From Kappaphycus alvarezii (Eukaryota; Rhodophyta; Florideophyceae; Gigartinales; Solieriaceae): a stretch of DNA of 64,000 bases. The notes below the pieces were generated by a model that was given only the letters and a program-made list of their open reading frames with translations, was not told where the DNA came from and did no database searches. Position 1 is the stretch's first letter, and each line of letters begins with the position of its first letter. This document shows, one piece after another, positions 21,601-33,478 of this stretch. Where the stretch lies: assembly GCA_002205965.3 (NCBI GenBank), contig NADL03000496.1, positions 744,001 to 808,000 of the forward strand, read 5' to 3'. A program made the translations under genes and the position numbers.

Positions 21601-23164
21601 CTATCCGAAGCTCGTAGCGTAGCATTCCAATCTGAGTCCTGCCAGTCTTTTTGTGTGCAGGTTATCAACCCTCTTGGGTAAACAGCTGTGATGCAAACGC
21701 ACCACCACTTCCATTAGTTTACTTTCCGGGGTCCATCTCGGCAATATTACTACCGAAAGTTGTACCTTGAAATGTCGATTTAATTCTACCATCTTCTCAT
21801 TCCTCCCTGTCTCTTCTCCTAATATTTTCTTCACCGTTCGTAATGAATCCGAAAACACATCATCGCCGGGGTTTCCAGTTTATGCAACTTGATCTCCAGC
21901 CTGTTGGCAGGTGATCAGGTTAGTTAACCCCTCCCCTCCGACTCCAATATATATCTGATCTTCCTAGCCTTTCCTTGACCCTAAGAGGTCCAATTCAGGG
22001 CTTGATGAACTTATTCTCCTCTGCTTTGCTAAATTCCACCGGCCATGGCAAAGCGCGATCCCCCTTCTTAAACTCGATTGGATTGGCACTTTTTTCAAAT
22101 TCTCTCTTGGCTCGGGACCTTTAACTCCGAACTCCGCCATATAAGCGGCGATGAAGAAGTTCTAAGCGTCTGAAAATATCCTCCTGCCGGCCTTTAAAGT
22201 AGGCTGTATCCACTTTGCCTCAGGACTGGAATGCTTGAACCCCCAACATAGCCTTGTAAGACGTGAAAACGGTCGCTACTCCCACGCCATTATAGTACCG
22301 GAAACATGCCAAAGTGACTTGATCATCCCAATTTTCCGTGCTGATGGCCATAAAACTCGCAAGGTACTTGATGAGGGGACTTTTTCATCACTCTACCGTG
22401 CCATTCGCTTGTGGGTAAAACGAATAGGCCTGCATTCTACCGATGTCCAAGAAATAATTCTGAATTCTTACCACCTATCCAGTCACGCTGCGAACTCCAT
22501 CCGACATCAAGGTATCCATCGGGACGAAAATCGAAATCCATTCATCGATGAGCACTCTCGAAATAGTCCATCACTTTCATCCGGGATGGCCGTAGCCCTT
22601 ACAAATCTTTTGAAGATATCCAATATTGCCAGAACTTTGATTTTACCGCCTGCTGCGCGTGGAGTGATCGTCTGGATGTAAAAAATCGACCTGCTAAAAC
22701 CTTCGTTTCGGATGGATCAACTCCAAAGGAGCCTGCAAGGCTGAATTACGCTCCCGTGCCACTGTTTAATGCAGACAGTTCCCCAAGACTGCAGAAACAT
22801 CACGCCGCATACCCTTCCAGTAGTATCGAGGAAGCAACTTGCAGATCGTGCGTCGGAGACCATGGTGCCCGTGAATTTTTGAGTAATAGAACCACTTAAG
22901 AAACTCAGGCACTAATGACTTTAGCATAGAAATAGGAAGCTCATCTCTTCTGTAGTATCGCAGAAACCCGTCTTTATCCACGATGAACTTCTCTCGCGAT
23001 CGTGCATAACCCTGCAGATCCCCAAAATTCTGCGATCTTCGCCTTCCGCAATCTCTGTTATCTGGCAGATACCATACTTGGTCGAGCTCTGATGTTCCGT
23101 CATGAGGTTCTTGCACAATTCTCGAGATGGATTCATTCCCTGCCTCCTCTGTAGCCCGCTTCAA
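21601..23164 (-). pseudogene. Gypsy-III integrase remnants
   Basis: The 23164-22766 frame holds the zinc-binding domain: KIHGHHGLRRTICKLLPRYY, WKGMRRDVSAVLGNC, and then a stop where the last Cys should be. The catalytic core between 22700 and 22200 is recognisable only in pieces (a D in VDFLHPDDHSTRSRR, KFWQYWISSKDL). A C-terminal piece (LNRHFKVQLSVVILPRW, 21858-21601) follows. It is heavily mutated. Confidence 0.7.
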
Positions 23165-23679
23165 ACTCTTGGAATCAATTTCTCCGTAACACCTTTGGAA
23201 TAGGGACTATGGGACTGCGTCCCGGTTCATGAATTCTGGACCACCACCTCTGGTCCGTTACAGTGCCAGATCTTGAAGTCAAAATCCTGAATTGCAATCA
23301 CCCACCTGGCCGACTTCTCAAAGGCTCTTTAAGGCTACGCAGCCACCTCAGTGACAGGTAGTCTGTTACTATCGTGAAAGATTCTCCATCCAGATAGTGG
23401 CGCCATTTTCGTAAGTCATACAAGATTGCCAAGCACTCTTTCTCCGTGAGTACATAGTTCTTCTCCTATTTCCTAGGAGCTCTGCTGGTAAATGAGATTT
23501 AACGCTATCGACCCGTCTCATCGGCTTGAAACAGAACCCAGCCTAGTCCGTATAAGCAAGCATCTCTCATCACCCTTTTATTTTGTTCCACGGATACGCA
23601 CTGGCAAGACATCTGGCTTACTTAGGGCATCCTTCAATATGTTTCAGGCCTTTTCTTGCGCTAAACCCGATTCATCCGA

Positions 23680-24654
23680 CTAATCTGGGACAGTAAGTCG
23701 CTCTACATGTCGCCAATTCTTGGAAACCCCCGTTTTCTTGAGAATTTCATAGATTGGGGCGGCTTTTTCCGCAAAATTGTCGAAGAGTGCAGCAAAGAAC
23801 TTCACGAGCCCCAGAAAACTCATTATTTCATCCCCTGATGCCGGTTCAACTAGGTTCCTGATAGCCTCGATGTGCTTGTCGGAAGGACTTAACTCCTTTC
23901 CGTCCATTACATGGCCCAAAACTTCCGCTCGCCGAATTCTAAAGGAGCACTGGGATAGCTTGAGTCGCACACCTGCTTTGAGCAGGGTGTCCAATATGGC
24001 ACCTAAGTAATCTAGATGCTCCTTCTCAGTGCTAGTTACGATTCTTGTATCGTATAGGAAGGCCAGTACATCTCTCCCTTTCCGAGCACTCAAGATGTTG
24101 TTGACTAGCCGTTGGAAAGTTTCAGGAGCTTTTTTGAACCCCATATGAAGTCGGGTGTATTGATACTGCCCTATTCCAGTGCGCACCGCCGTAAATGGCT
24201 TGGAATAAGGATGTAAAGGGACCTGGTAGGTGCCTTCCTTAAAGTCAAATACTGAGAAGATCTCCTTACTGCCCAAACAGTCGAATATCTCTCGATTATT
24301 ATCCATTATGTAAATTTCATTGATGTTGTGATCATTAAGGAGTCGTAAATGGGATTTAATTCGATTTCCTGAGTCCTTATTCACAAAGACATTATTTGTA
24401 GCCCAAGGAGATACTGGCTTCCCTAGAACCGCAAGGTCAATACGCTTCTGCATTGAAACGCGCTCTATCTCTTCCTCTTTGGGCGATCGCCTACGCATAG
24501 GGGCACAGACCGGCTTTACGTTGGGCTTCAATGATATCCTGTGCTGTATGTCTACAATTTTCCGAAGTCCCTTGAAAATATCTAGATGGCCCCAAAACAT
24601 ATCACGCAGCTTCTCTTGCATCTCTTTGCCTCGAGGAAACTCGGAAAGTTCCAT
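23680..24654 (-). pseudogene. Gypsy-III reverse transcriptase
   Basis: A 324-codon open frame spans most of an RT: HRISLKPNVKPVCAPMRRRS (entry segment), PVSPWATNNVFVNKDSG, IFSVFDFKEGTYQVPLHP (first catalytic Asp region), GQYQYTRLHMGFKKAPETF, AFLYDTRIVTSTEKEHL (the YxDD box reads YDT, so the second Asp is lost), and AEVLGHVMDGKELSPSDKH with FLGLVKFF. It is long and open, but the active-site change makes it inactive. Confidence 0.9.
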
Positions 24655-24699
24655 AGAAGCTTAGTTGTTGTCCACTTCATGGTCCTCAATGACCGTCTG

Positions 24700-25830
24700 A
24701 ATTGTCCTATGCTAGAATCCTCTTTGCTCCTTCTGCGAAGTTAGCCGACCCGTAAACCTTTTCCCATGATAAAGTATCGATGCTGAATCCTTTACCAAGT
24801 CTAACTGAAGCTTTTGCTTTCGCCAGAACCGCCATCCTAGCAACAGCTTTTCCAGGACTAGGGTCTTCACGTGGACGCTTGCGCAATAGCTCAGTCCCAA
24901 TATATGGAACTTGACTGAACCCTCCCCTTGACTTCAACACTCCGACCATCCACCGCATGAGCTCTACGATCCGTTGGATGCAACATCACCCCATTACTAT
25001 GGAACCACCCCAAGTCGATCCACATTGAAGAAGCTGCCGTATCTACTGGTGACTAAATATCCTCCCCAAATATCTTGACTGTTACTGCCCGCTACTCGTC
25101 GTCAATCAACCCAAGCCACCAAATCGGCTCCGGAAAAGCGCAAAAACTCTCACAATTGTTTTTACCACCTTCAATGGAGGTTTTAACTCACGACCAGGAA
25201 CTTTGGACCCCCGACCCTTCTCTCTGTGGGGCTTAATCATGATGGCGCCGCTTTACATCATTATTCTTCTTCCAACAGCCCCCAACCATATGAACCTTTT
25301 CATTGCAGTGGTAGCAGGTTATTGTAGGTTGTTTTTATCCTGCTTCGTCACGCGGGACTCCCCTGTATGGCCTGTCTGGCTCTTGGACCTTCTAAACACT
25401 TTACCGGCTCGCAGACTGACGCACTGCCGAAGCCTAGAAATAGTACTCAACATGTTGTCATAGTCCACTGCTACCAGAATTTCTTGCTCCTGGAGACTCA
25501 CGGGCAGACCTGCTTTAAAGCAGTTCATCATTATTTCGTCTGGTATTGGGACCTGCAGAGTCATGGAAGCAGGCATTAAATGTTCACCAAAAGCGGACCC
25601 GGTATCATATTTCTGATTCCATTTCATGTTGACGAGCTTATCTGGCAATGCAGTTAGCTGTGCTTTGTTGCACACTGTAGCCTTCAAGTGGTCACAGAGC
25701 TCATCTGCGTTGGATTCCAGTGTATACTCGCCTCTTTCTCGAAGAATTTAACTGCATCCCTTTCGAAGGCGGAGGACAGAAGACGCCTCTGGTCGCTTTA
25801 CTGAATTGGGAAATCCTTCAAAAGGCGGTA
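24700..25830 (-). pseudogene. Gypsy-III gag and protease remnants
   Basis: The gag capsid part is in 25687-25319 (LTALPDKLVNMKWNQKYD; PDEIMMNCFKAGLPVSLQEQ), with an upstream piece in another frame (DAKRPWYRLLKDFPIQ, near 25830). The nucleocapsid knuckle CYHCNEKVHMVGGC lies near 25290 in a shifted frame. Near 25050, VDTAASSMWIDLGW resembles a retropepsin loop with D-T-A in place of D-T-G. The 24958-24707 frame continues toward the pol junction. Confidence 0.65.
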
Positions 25831-28233
25831 CCAAGGTCGCTTGGCATCTAAAAAAGAGCCATCTCCGGGGCTACGATAAAGAATTTTTTCGAGACGGCTC
25901 TTGTATATCTTGTGGGCTATGCGTACAGGATAAGTGCCGAGTGAATTCTTCTTCGAATCAATCCTGTCTTCATCTTCATCGGCTGCCCTCTTCGAATTGG
26001 TACAACCTGCGTTTCCGTCCCGGAGACTGACTCCTTGGGAGCCCGTTTATCTGTTAGAACTTACTGGTAAGCTGAAATATCTCCCTAATAATGGTTGAAA
26101 TACAATTGACCGCGCCATGGAGTTTCTTCACCTCCTCCACACTCCATTGACTCTCTTATGGCGTGACTTCACCTTTGATTTACACCTCTGCGTAATGAAT
26201 CCCCGAGTCTTGAGAGCTCGGATCTCCTGGCTGAAGCTCAGAACTTTCCTGGGTATGATCTGGTATTTCTTAATGTGGGTTCGCTCTTGTTCCTGGGCGA
26301 GCCATGCTTCTTTCTTTCGGCGAAACTTGATCTTCTCAGTCAGGAGATTGCGAACCTGGTTCTGAATTCGACTTTGTTTGAGGATGTCCCTTCTTCAACC
26401 GGTGAACTATCGCCTCGTGCGCACAAACTTCTTTCTGGGAGTCTTCTTCCTTATTTTCAGCTTATAGTCCTTGAATACCGGACCTACGAGAAGTCTTGAT
26501 CCCGTGAGTCCGAAAAGTGCCCTTCAAATACACACCAAGAAGAATTTTTCTTCTAATAAGGCTGTCCTTGCCTTGGACGTTGGATATCGCCCCAGATTAT
26601 AAAGAAATTCATACCTTGATTGCACCCTCACAATGACTAGCTTGGGTAGTCGTGCTGGTTAAATCGATTTTATGTTGCCGCTTCACTTCGACGTTGTAAA
26701 GCACGGACCAGGACTGTCGTACTTCCAATCACTGATGTCTCACCGTTCCTAATGGCTCCAGCTTGGTGCCTTTATGTAGACTCGCGAAGTGACGTAAATT
26801 CACTAATATGATACTGCACTGTGCACTTCAATGCATCAAATGCAGTAGTTGCAATTTCTTGTGGATAAACTGGTAGACATCATTTCAATGCGCTGTGGAT
26901 CCAAACTTTGGCCAAAAAAATTCTGTTTCGGTACAGTACTGCCGATGGTACAATAATAAATCGGCGATTTCGGTATTGTAGTCGCAACTTTTTAATGAAA
27001 ATATTTTATTGCAGTATTGTTTGGTGAGGTTTTGAAAATTAGGACTGCCTGTAGAAACCCTGGTCTGAGGGTCCAGCCTGCTCACCAGGGGACCAGAAAA
27101 CAACCGGTTCAACCAGAGATTACCTGGTTTGCGCCTAAACCCCGACACCCGGTAGATCGACATAAGTTTGTCTGTGCTGCGATGTTTTCCAATCCGGTCC
27201 AATCTAATAGAGATCCTTCAAAATACCTATTAGATTTGCCTTTCTGTCGAACTTCAAGCGGTGCGTAACATTTTGGCTCACCCTGACCCTTCTTTATAAC
27301 GCCAAACGCCGAAAAAACAAGATTTACAAGGACCAAACCTCACATATCAACTCCAGCCAGCGACTTCATCTTCCAGCAAAAGAACGGATCGACAAGGTAT
27401 TTCCGACATCTACAGGAACGGGAGTACCGTATCCCGAAAATTTCATATCTGCAAGTGTCTCGGCTCTAACATCAAGCCTCGCCGAGAGTATCGTAGCTGT
27501 AGGGAGGACCATCAAGCAGCACCACCATAGGGCCCTCGGATTGAAGACTAGTAACCCGAGAAGTTTCGTCGCGAATACTCCCACCGTAACCTTCGAAGCC
27601 GAAGCTTACTAGGCTGGTCGGAGGAAAGGCAAAAAAGTGAATTTTAGAGACAGAGGACAGAAACCGAGGATTTGGATCAAGTGGCTGCGTCCGCAACAAA
27701 ATACCTGAGTCATACCAACAGCGCGCCTATTTTCTCTCTTGAATAAACGTTTCATTTATCAACGAAGGTCGTTGAATTAAAAGAACCAAAGTTTTACACA
27801 AAAATGTGTACCTTTCCGTGTTTATCAATTTACCAGACTCCATACGTTTGATACGAATGCATCCATTAATGAAATGTTCCGAGAATGCAACCGCCATTGT
27901 ACTGCTTTAGGCTTTAAATACAAGTGCACATGCCACGTACTAATTGAGCCTTGAAAACAGTATAGTACAGTTTTGAGAGTACGTCAAATGAGTCCTAAAC
28001 TGTGAGAAATCACACATTGTGAATTGCACCCGCATAATGTTTAATGGGTGGCATGCCAAAGGACCCGAGAATGATGTTGCGGTCCCCAACAGCCCGTCCA
28101 TTACGTGGCTATTGAGCGAGGAGTTGAATTGTGCTCTACTAGAGGACGTCTAAGTAATGGCCTACTGAGTTGGGAGACAAGGCCCTTCCTTGCTCTGTAA
28201 CTATGTTCGATTTGCGGTAGAGCTGCGTCCCAT
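25831..28233. other. unassigned sequence
   Basis: No gene is recognised in about 2.4 kb. The first few hundred bases may hold more gag or leader of Gypsy-III. Frames at 27109-27699 (minus) have no identifiable domain. Confidence 0.35.
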
Positions 28234-28260
28234 TTGATGCTCCCGGAAAACGAGATCTTT

Positions 28261-29127
28261 TCACCCCTCTCTTCGCCGTTTACACCACGCGTTCTGCCCT
28301 TCCATTTCCTGCGGTGTATAAGCCGTAATTGGCGCCCAGTGAGTACCCATCTTCAACAAAGCGGACTTGAAATCAACTGTGGTGAAAGCTGGCCTGTTTT
28401 CAGTAAGAATGACCTTTGGCGCACCGTACTCCTTAAATATCTTCATGAACCCAGAGATCACGGCGTTTGCCGTCTGCGTCGGTGACGCGAAGAAGACTGG
28501 CCACCCACTCATGTGCTCGACTGCAACCATGAAATAATTGTTACCTTCCGTCGTATTCCGCAATGGCCCGGAAAAATCCAAAGAGCACGTATGAATAAAG
28601 CCTCGCACAGGTTGATGGAGGCTCGATTTGTACTTCTTTCCCGGCGCTACCAACTGATATTCAATATAAGACTCAACGAAGTGCCCAACGTCCCGTCGCA
28701 TAGTCGGTCACCAAAACGACCTACCAACAAGGTCACGCGTCGGATCCTTGTCCCAGTGCCCCGAATGGTCGTGCATATACCGGATCAAAACCTTGCGGTC
28801 AGCGATTTGAGGGACAATCTTAAGCTGGCCTTTCACCTCCTTCAAGAGTATGCCGCCCATTAAGGCATATTTCTTGGCTTCTCTCTTCACTATTCCTGTG
28901 ACTTCCGCACCATCCAGCGTCACGAGGTACTCGCGCACTTCTTCGAGATTTGACTCACGCTTCCCCTCACTCATCGGCATCAACATATCTGCTTCGACAA
29001 CAAGCGGCTGGAGGAACTCTTCAATGGCTGGCTCGTCTTCATCGTTGTTCTCAGCATTCGTTGGTAGCCCCTCTGCGCCGCGCGACAGCAAGTCTGCCGC
29101 AACTTTTTCTTTGCCCTTTACATGCAA
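28261..29127 (-). pseudogene. Gypsy-II integrase
   Basis: The zinc-binding part has HDHSGHWDKD and then SYIEYQ, where two Cys are expected. Both have become Tyr, each explained by a G-to-A change. The core starts with CSLDFSGPLRNTTEGN (first Asp kept). The second Asp position reads ILTENRPAFTT (Asp to Glu with a DN-to-EN change), and the region of the catalytic Glu reads MEGQNAWCKRR (displaced). A stop separates the zinc part from the core near 28705. It is inactive. Confidence 0.85.
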
Positions 29128-29192
29128 AATTCGGAGCTGGACTCCGCGAATAGGTTTAGCCAGCGCGTCAGTTTGCCATGCACGTCCCTCTT

Positions 29193-30397
29193 CTATAATG
29201 CCTCACGTAGCGCTAGGTTGTCACTGAACACAGTGAAAGGCGATCCGAGGAGAAAATTTCTGAGCTTTTTAAGTCCACAAGTCACAGCCAGCGCCTCCCT
29301 CCCGAATGTTCCATACCTTTTCTTCTCTTTACTGAGCTTGCGGCTGGCGTACTGAACTGGGTGTTCCACATTATCATCCCCCTTCTGCATCAGTTCTGCT
29401 TCAACTGCGTGCATCGATGCGTCCGTGTAAAGTAGGAACTACCTGTCCTCTCGAGGAAAATCAAGGATCTGCGGCGCTGCCAGTAGCTTCCTCAGCAGTT
29501 CAAAACTCGCGTTTACCTCTTGGCTCCATGAAAATTTGCAACTATTCGCCGTCAACTGGTGCATCGGTGCTGCAAAATTCGCAAATCTTCGCACATACCT
29601 CCGGTAGAATGAGCATAGACCGAGAAAGGATCTAAGCATCTTGTTTGTACGTGGTATTGGCGCATTCACTATCTTCTCAATCTTCCTAGGGTGGACCTCA
29701 ACACCCTTCGCGCTCGCAGAGTGGCCGAGCATCTCAATTCTCTCTCCTTCATGAACTGCCACCTTCTCAGCTTCAATTGCAGGCCAATTTTTCGCACGCG
29801 CTCCAGTAAAATCTTCAGGTGACCTATATGCTCATCCCGGTTCCTCGAGTGTACCATAACGTCATCAATGTACACGGAAAAAAACAGAAGGTCCGAGAAA
29901 AATTCGCTAGCCATCCTCTGATATCTCGCAGGCCTTTTCATGAGTCCGAGCAGAAGCAAGTTCCACTCTTACGAGCCGAACTTACAGCGTAAGCATTTCA
30001 TGTGACGCTGATGGTGAGCGAGAAGCACCGGCCAGTATCGAGCGATCATGTTGAGTAAGTTGAGTACGACTGAGTCGCCCAGCTCCTCGATAATTACCTC
30101 GATGTTAGGCAGCGGAAACTTTTCATCCTCCATCATCTTTTTCAGCTCCCTGTAGTTGACGCAGAACCTTTCACCTCCGTACTTTTTTTCTGCCACGACA
30201 ACACGGAAACCCCGTGCGGACTTCATAGGTCGAATAATATTAGCCTTCAACATCCTTTCGACTTCGCGTCTCACCACCTCGTTCTCCCTTGGCGACATGC
30301 GCTTCACGGGTAGAAAAATGGTCGCATAGGCGGGTCGTTCAACTTGAGCTCGTGCACGTACGGGACTTCCGTCGGTCTCAGGTCCGATAGTGTCCAT
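29193..30397 (-). pseudogene. Gypsy-II reverse transcriptase and RNase H
   Basis: RT: SPRENEVVRREVERMLKAN, RFCVNYRELKKMMEDEKF (30397-29969), then YQRMASEFFSDL and FSVYIDDVMVHSRNRDEH with an intact YIDD (29959-29669). After a frame shift come GVEVHPRKIEKIVNAP and SFLGLCSFYRRYVRRF (29762-29439). RNase H continues with LYTDASMHAVEAEL, QYASRKLSKEKKRYGTFGRE and VFSDNLALREAL (29414-29193). Key acidic residues are present, but at least two frame breaks separate them. Confidence 0.9.
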
Positions 30398-30756
30398 GCT
30401 ACCACTGACCCCTTCAGTCCTTCGTCGAATAAAGCGAGTAAGGTCGCCTCGCGCTCGTTCCTGTCTAGGTGTCCAAGTGCTTTCTCAATCATTATGTACT
30501 CCTCCTCCTGCGTGAGCGACATATGTCCTGTCTTGTCCCCCTCCTGCACATCCTCACTGCAACCGGGGTCGGTACTAGCGTTTAAATACTTTCCGTCGAG
30601 CTCTTCGAACTCGTCCTTTAGGAAAACAGCCAAATACTATACGATTATGTTGATTGGTTCCCAGTCTTCGTTCTCATCGTCTGCGTCGGAAGACTCTGAC
30701 GGTGACGATCCACTTTCATCTTCAGGCGAAGAGATAAACTCATGATTAGGGCCGAC

Positions 30757-31107
30757 TCATTTCTCCCGCTCCTCCTTCCTCAGATCCTTGATGACCAAGG
30801 GAAGTATCTCCTCTCCATCCTCCTGCGGAAAAGTCGCTGTGCGGCGGTCGTAGCCTACAACTGCACGCATTCTCGTCAGGGTTGGTAAACCGATCAATAG
30901 GCAGAACTGGAGGCCTTCCAGGACTGCTACACCCAACTTCTTTGTAGCGCACCAGAATGAGACGGGTCCATTCATGATCTCCCCTTCGATTGGTGCGAGC
31001 TTTTCATCGGCCACACGTAGCATTCTCTTCGACGCAGTGGGCTCCAAGTGTAGCTGCCTGCATTTTTCTGCAGATATCACGTCCGGGATAGCCCCTGAAT
31101 CCAGCAA
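30757..31107 (-). CDS. Gypsy-II protease domain, intact active site
   Basis: An open frame with a retropepsin loop ALLDSGAIPDVISAEKC (catalytic D-S-G kept), a flap-region candidate (ADEKLAPIEGEIMNGP) and the second half AVLEGLQFCLLIGLPTL. Upstream, a separate frame (31529-31170) encodes a basic linker (ENKKGKKVKRVTTRKNSKSK). Downstream, after a stop, an acidic stretch (SSPEDESGSSPSESSDADDE) leads toward RT. It is one domain of a dead polyprotein, not a host gene. Confidence 0.8.
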   Translation of the reverse strand: MLDSGAIPDVISAEKCRQLHLEPTASKRMLRVADEKLAPIEGEIMNGPVSFWCATKKLGVAVLEGLQFCLLIGLPTLTRMRAVVGYDRRTATFPQEDGEEILPLVIKDLRKEEREK

Positions 31108-31499
31108 CGCACTGACCGGTTTCCTTACACATACGACTCACAGAGCTTCAACTTCCGGGGTATGTTAAATTATAAAATATGCTCATCACCCACAGCATTA
31201 ATCCGTGGAGGGGCTTTGAGCTGTCTGCCTGTGATTGTAGATCCAAATAATCTGCGTGCCTTTGCGACTGCCGCCTGTAGATCTCCGCGAAGCAACTGTC
31301 CGATGCTGATGCCTGTGTTAGTTTGAGCGATCGAGAGAAGTACGTCATACTGCTCGACGGACTCTGCAAGCCTTTTCGCCCCATACTTCTGCTTGGACTT
31401 ACTGTTCTTCCTTGTCGTTACTCTCTTCACCTTCTTGCCCTTCTTATTCTCCCTCGCACTGTAATTGGTTATCCATCTGTTTAGACGTTGGCAACTGGC

Positions 31500-32509
31500 C
31501 GTTACACCGCTGCTGCACCTGTCAGACATGCAGTTTGACTCACCTGTGGTATAATTGGAATCTGAGAGCCCAGAAGGTTCGGAATGTGTACAGGTTCCGG
31601 TCTCTGCTTTGTGAGCGCTTCACCATCCCTAGTCTTCTTAATAGTTGCCAAGATCTCTGGCGTGCGTGTCTCTGCCTCTGTAATTACAGTTACTATCTCC
31701 GCCGGGCCATCGCTTGCCACACCGTAAAAGCCGCCTCTTTCCTTTGCTTTCTCAGCCCTCTCGCAGCGCTCGCGCTGCTTCGTCCAGCAATCTGTAGTTC
31801 GGTGCCCCCTTCGTCCACAGTATTCACATTCTAGCTCCTCGCGCTTCTTCTAACAGCAATAATCGATCTTGTGAGCAGGTTTATTGCAATACTCACACAT
31901 ATGGACGCTTGGTCGACGCACGATCGCATCAAGGGCTTCAATATCACCGTAACGACCACGATCTGGGCCTTTTCCCTGCCTTTGGTCACTGTCCTTCTTC
32001 GCTTCGTATTCTTTCAGTGTTTCTCGTAACTTTGCGTACGTGCGTGGGGCATGTAGGACCACGAATTTTCGCACTTGATCACCCCGAACGACAGCCTTCG
32101 AGAAGAATGCAAACTTTTGCTCGTCGGAGAGCTTGACAGCTGCGTACAAGCGTTCAGCCTTATCAATAAATGACGTCAGATTCTCTGCAGGGTTCATGGC
32201 CAAGTTGACAGCGCGATCTACAATCACTTGAATCTCTTCCCTTTTGGAGTACTGTTCTGGGAACTTTATCTTTACCGTGTTGAGATTCTTTGCCTCCTCC
32301 GTCAGTTCCCGGTTATTCACGAAATCCTTGTAGTGCATCTCGAAATCCTCTCCACGCAAGAACGTTATGAAATCCCTCGCCTTCTCCTCACCAGCCAGAT
32401 CACGCTTCACCACGTTTTCAAAGTAGAAAAGGAAGTAGCTGATGTCGGGATCTCCCGACTCGTCGAAAAAAAAGTCTGGTCGCCCATGGTTGCCGTCTTC
32501 GCCCTTCAC
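31500..32509 (-). pseudogene. Gypsy-II gag, two zinc knuckles
   Basis: The 219-codon frame from 32509 covers the capsid (PDFFFDESGDPDISYFLFYF; FITFLRGEDFEMHYKDFV; KLRETLKEYEAKKDSDQ) and knuckle 1, CEYCNKPAHKIDYC (near 31875). A TAG follows immediately. The same frame then reads KKREELECEYCGRRGHRTTDC, giving a second perfect C-x2-C-x4-H-x4-C knuckle, and stays open to about 31502. The stop therefore lies between two intact knuckles. It may be a simple Trp-to-stop mutation (TGG to TAG) or, less likely, a readthrough site. Confidence 0.85.
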
Positions 32510-32542
32510 TGGCAGAAAAACTCTACGACCGGAGACGCCTAG

Positions 32543-33478
32543 TTACCTTGGATGTGGTACCCAAAGTGAAACCCAAATTCTGCGACGATCTATCGTGTGT
32601 GTCCCTTTATTCCTTCCTACATCTTCCCTCTTCCTTTTGTACTCTGCTCGTCCCCATTCCCTCAAGCAATCGTCCCGGCCGACCGTCTGCATTCAATCTT
32701 CTCCCGCACAACCGATCAATGACGTCCGCGCATGTACTGTAAAGTAGTAGATCGAACTGTACTACACAGTAATTTGGTACTGATCGGACCTCGCTCGCGG
32801 TCGCTACGTGCTCTTGATATCTGCGTCTCTCTCCCTCGATGGCGGGTTTGCAGAAGTGGATCGCCATGGACATGGAGATTTGCGAATGAGCGCGATGCCA
32901 CGAGCCAGCGAGAATGTGAATGCGATAGTTTGCATTTGGTTAGACGCGACGGGCGATGTGTCAGTATCAGAGCTATCTCAAGCTCGTTAGTAAACTCGCT
33001 GAGGGCAGAAAAAGAGATTGATATGGGTAAATCGTCAGGAAAAGAGATACTCAGAACCAATTATCCCAAGAAGGAGGTATTGCGAGCGACAAAAGAGCTA
33101 CCGTGGTATACTTGAACGAACAAGAAGGGTTGGGTAAGGACGACAGTTGAGAGGGCTACAAGCAGGTATGGAAGGGGCATGGTCTACCACTGAAGCTCGT
33201 GACTAGCGTAAGAAAAATGGATCCTGGGTCTGAAGTTGACTCTCAACTTCCTACTACTCGGGACTTGACTTGAAGTTGTCTCCCAACTTGCTTGATCTCC
33301 ACAAGAGGAAGCAGTTCACTAAGCTTATGTAGACTTTTCGGCTATCCCTAAAGTCTCAAACAAACATACTAAAAGCCACTAAATGCATCAAATGGAATCG
33401 TGTGTACGAGAAAGACTAACAGCAGATACTATCAGGATAAATATCTATATTTATTCCTTAAACTATTATTCCTCTAGA
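32543..33478. other. upstream region of the Gypsy-II element
   Basis: No gene is recognised. A 5' LTR would be expected here, but no second copy exists in the window to compare. Two short imperfect hairpins occur at about 33231-33251 (GAAGTTGACTCTCAACTTC) and 33272-33291 (GAAGTTGTCTCCCAACTTG). Confidence 0.35.

Larger units (their letters stand above)
21601..25830 (-). mobile_element. Gypsy-III element, degenerate
   Basis: A third Ty3/gypsy family on the minus strand: gag (25830-25280), protease (about 25060-24700), RT (24654-23680), RNase H remnants (23680-23170), and integrase (23164 to about 21601). RT is in one long frame; the rest is broken. Its RT differs clearly from Gypsy-I and -II (no VDYRxLN; LRLLNDHNI instead). 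No LTR pair was identified. Confidence 0.85.
28261..32509 (-). mobile_element. Gypsy-II element, minus strand
   Basis: This is the best-preserved Gypsy-II copy: gag (32509-31850, running on past a stop to about 31500), linker (31529-31170), protease (31107-30757), a spacer (30633-30304), RT (30397-29669), RNase H (29762-29193) and integrase (29127-28261). The protease and RT active sites are intact. Frame breaks lie in RT/RNase H, and integrase is damaged at several key residues. It is cut off after the integrase core. No LTR pair is visible. Confidence 0.9.

Noticed and set aside
22235..22681. 148-codon plus-strand frame
   Set aside because: It is the antisense shadow of the decayed Gypsy-III integrase core on the minus strand.
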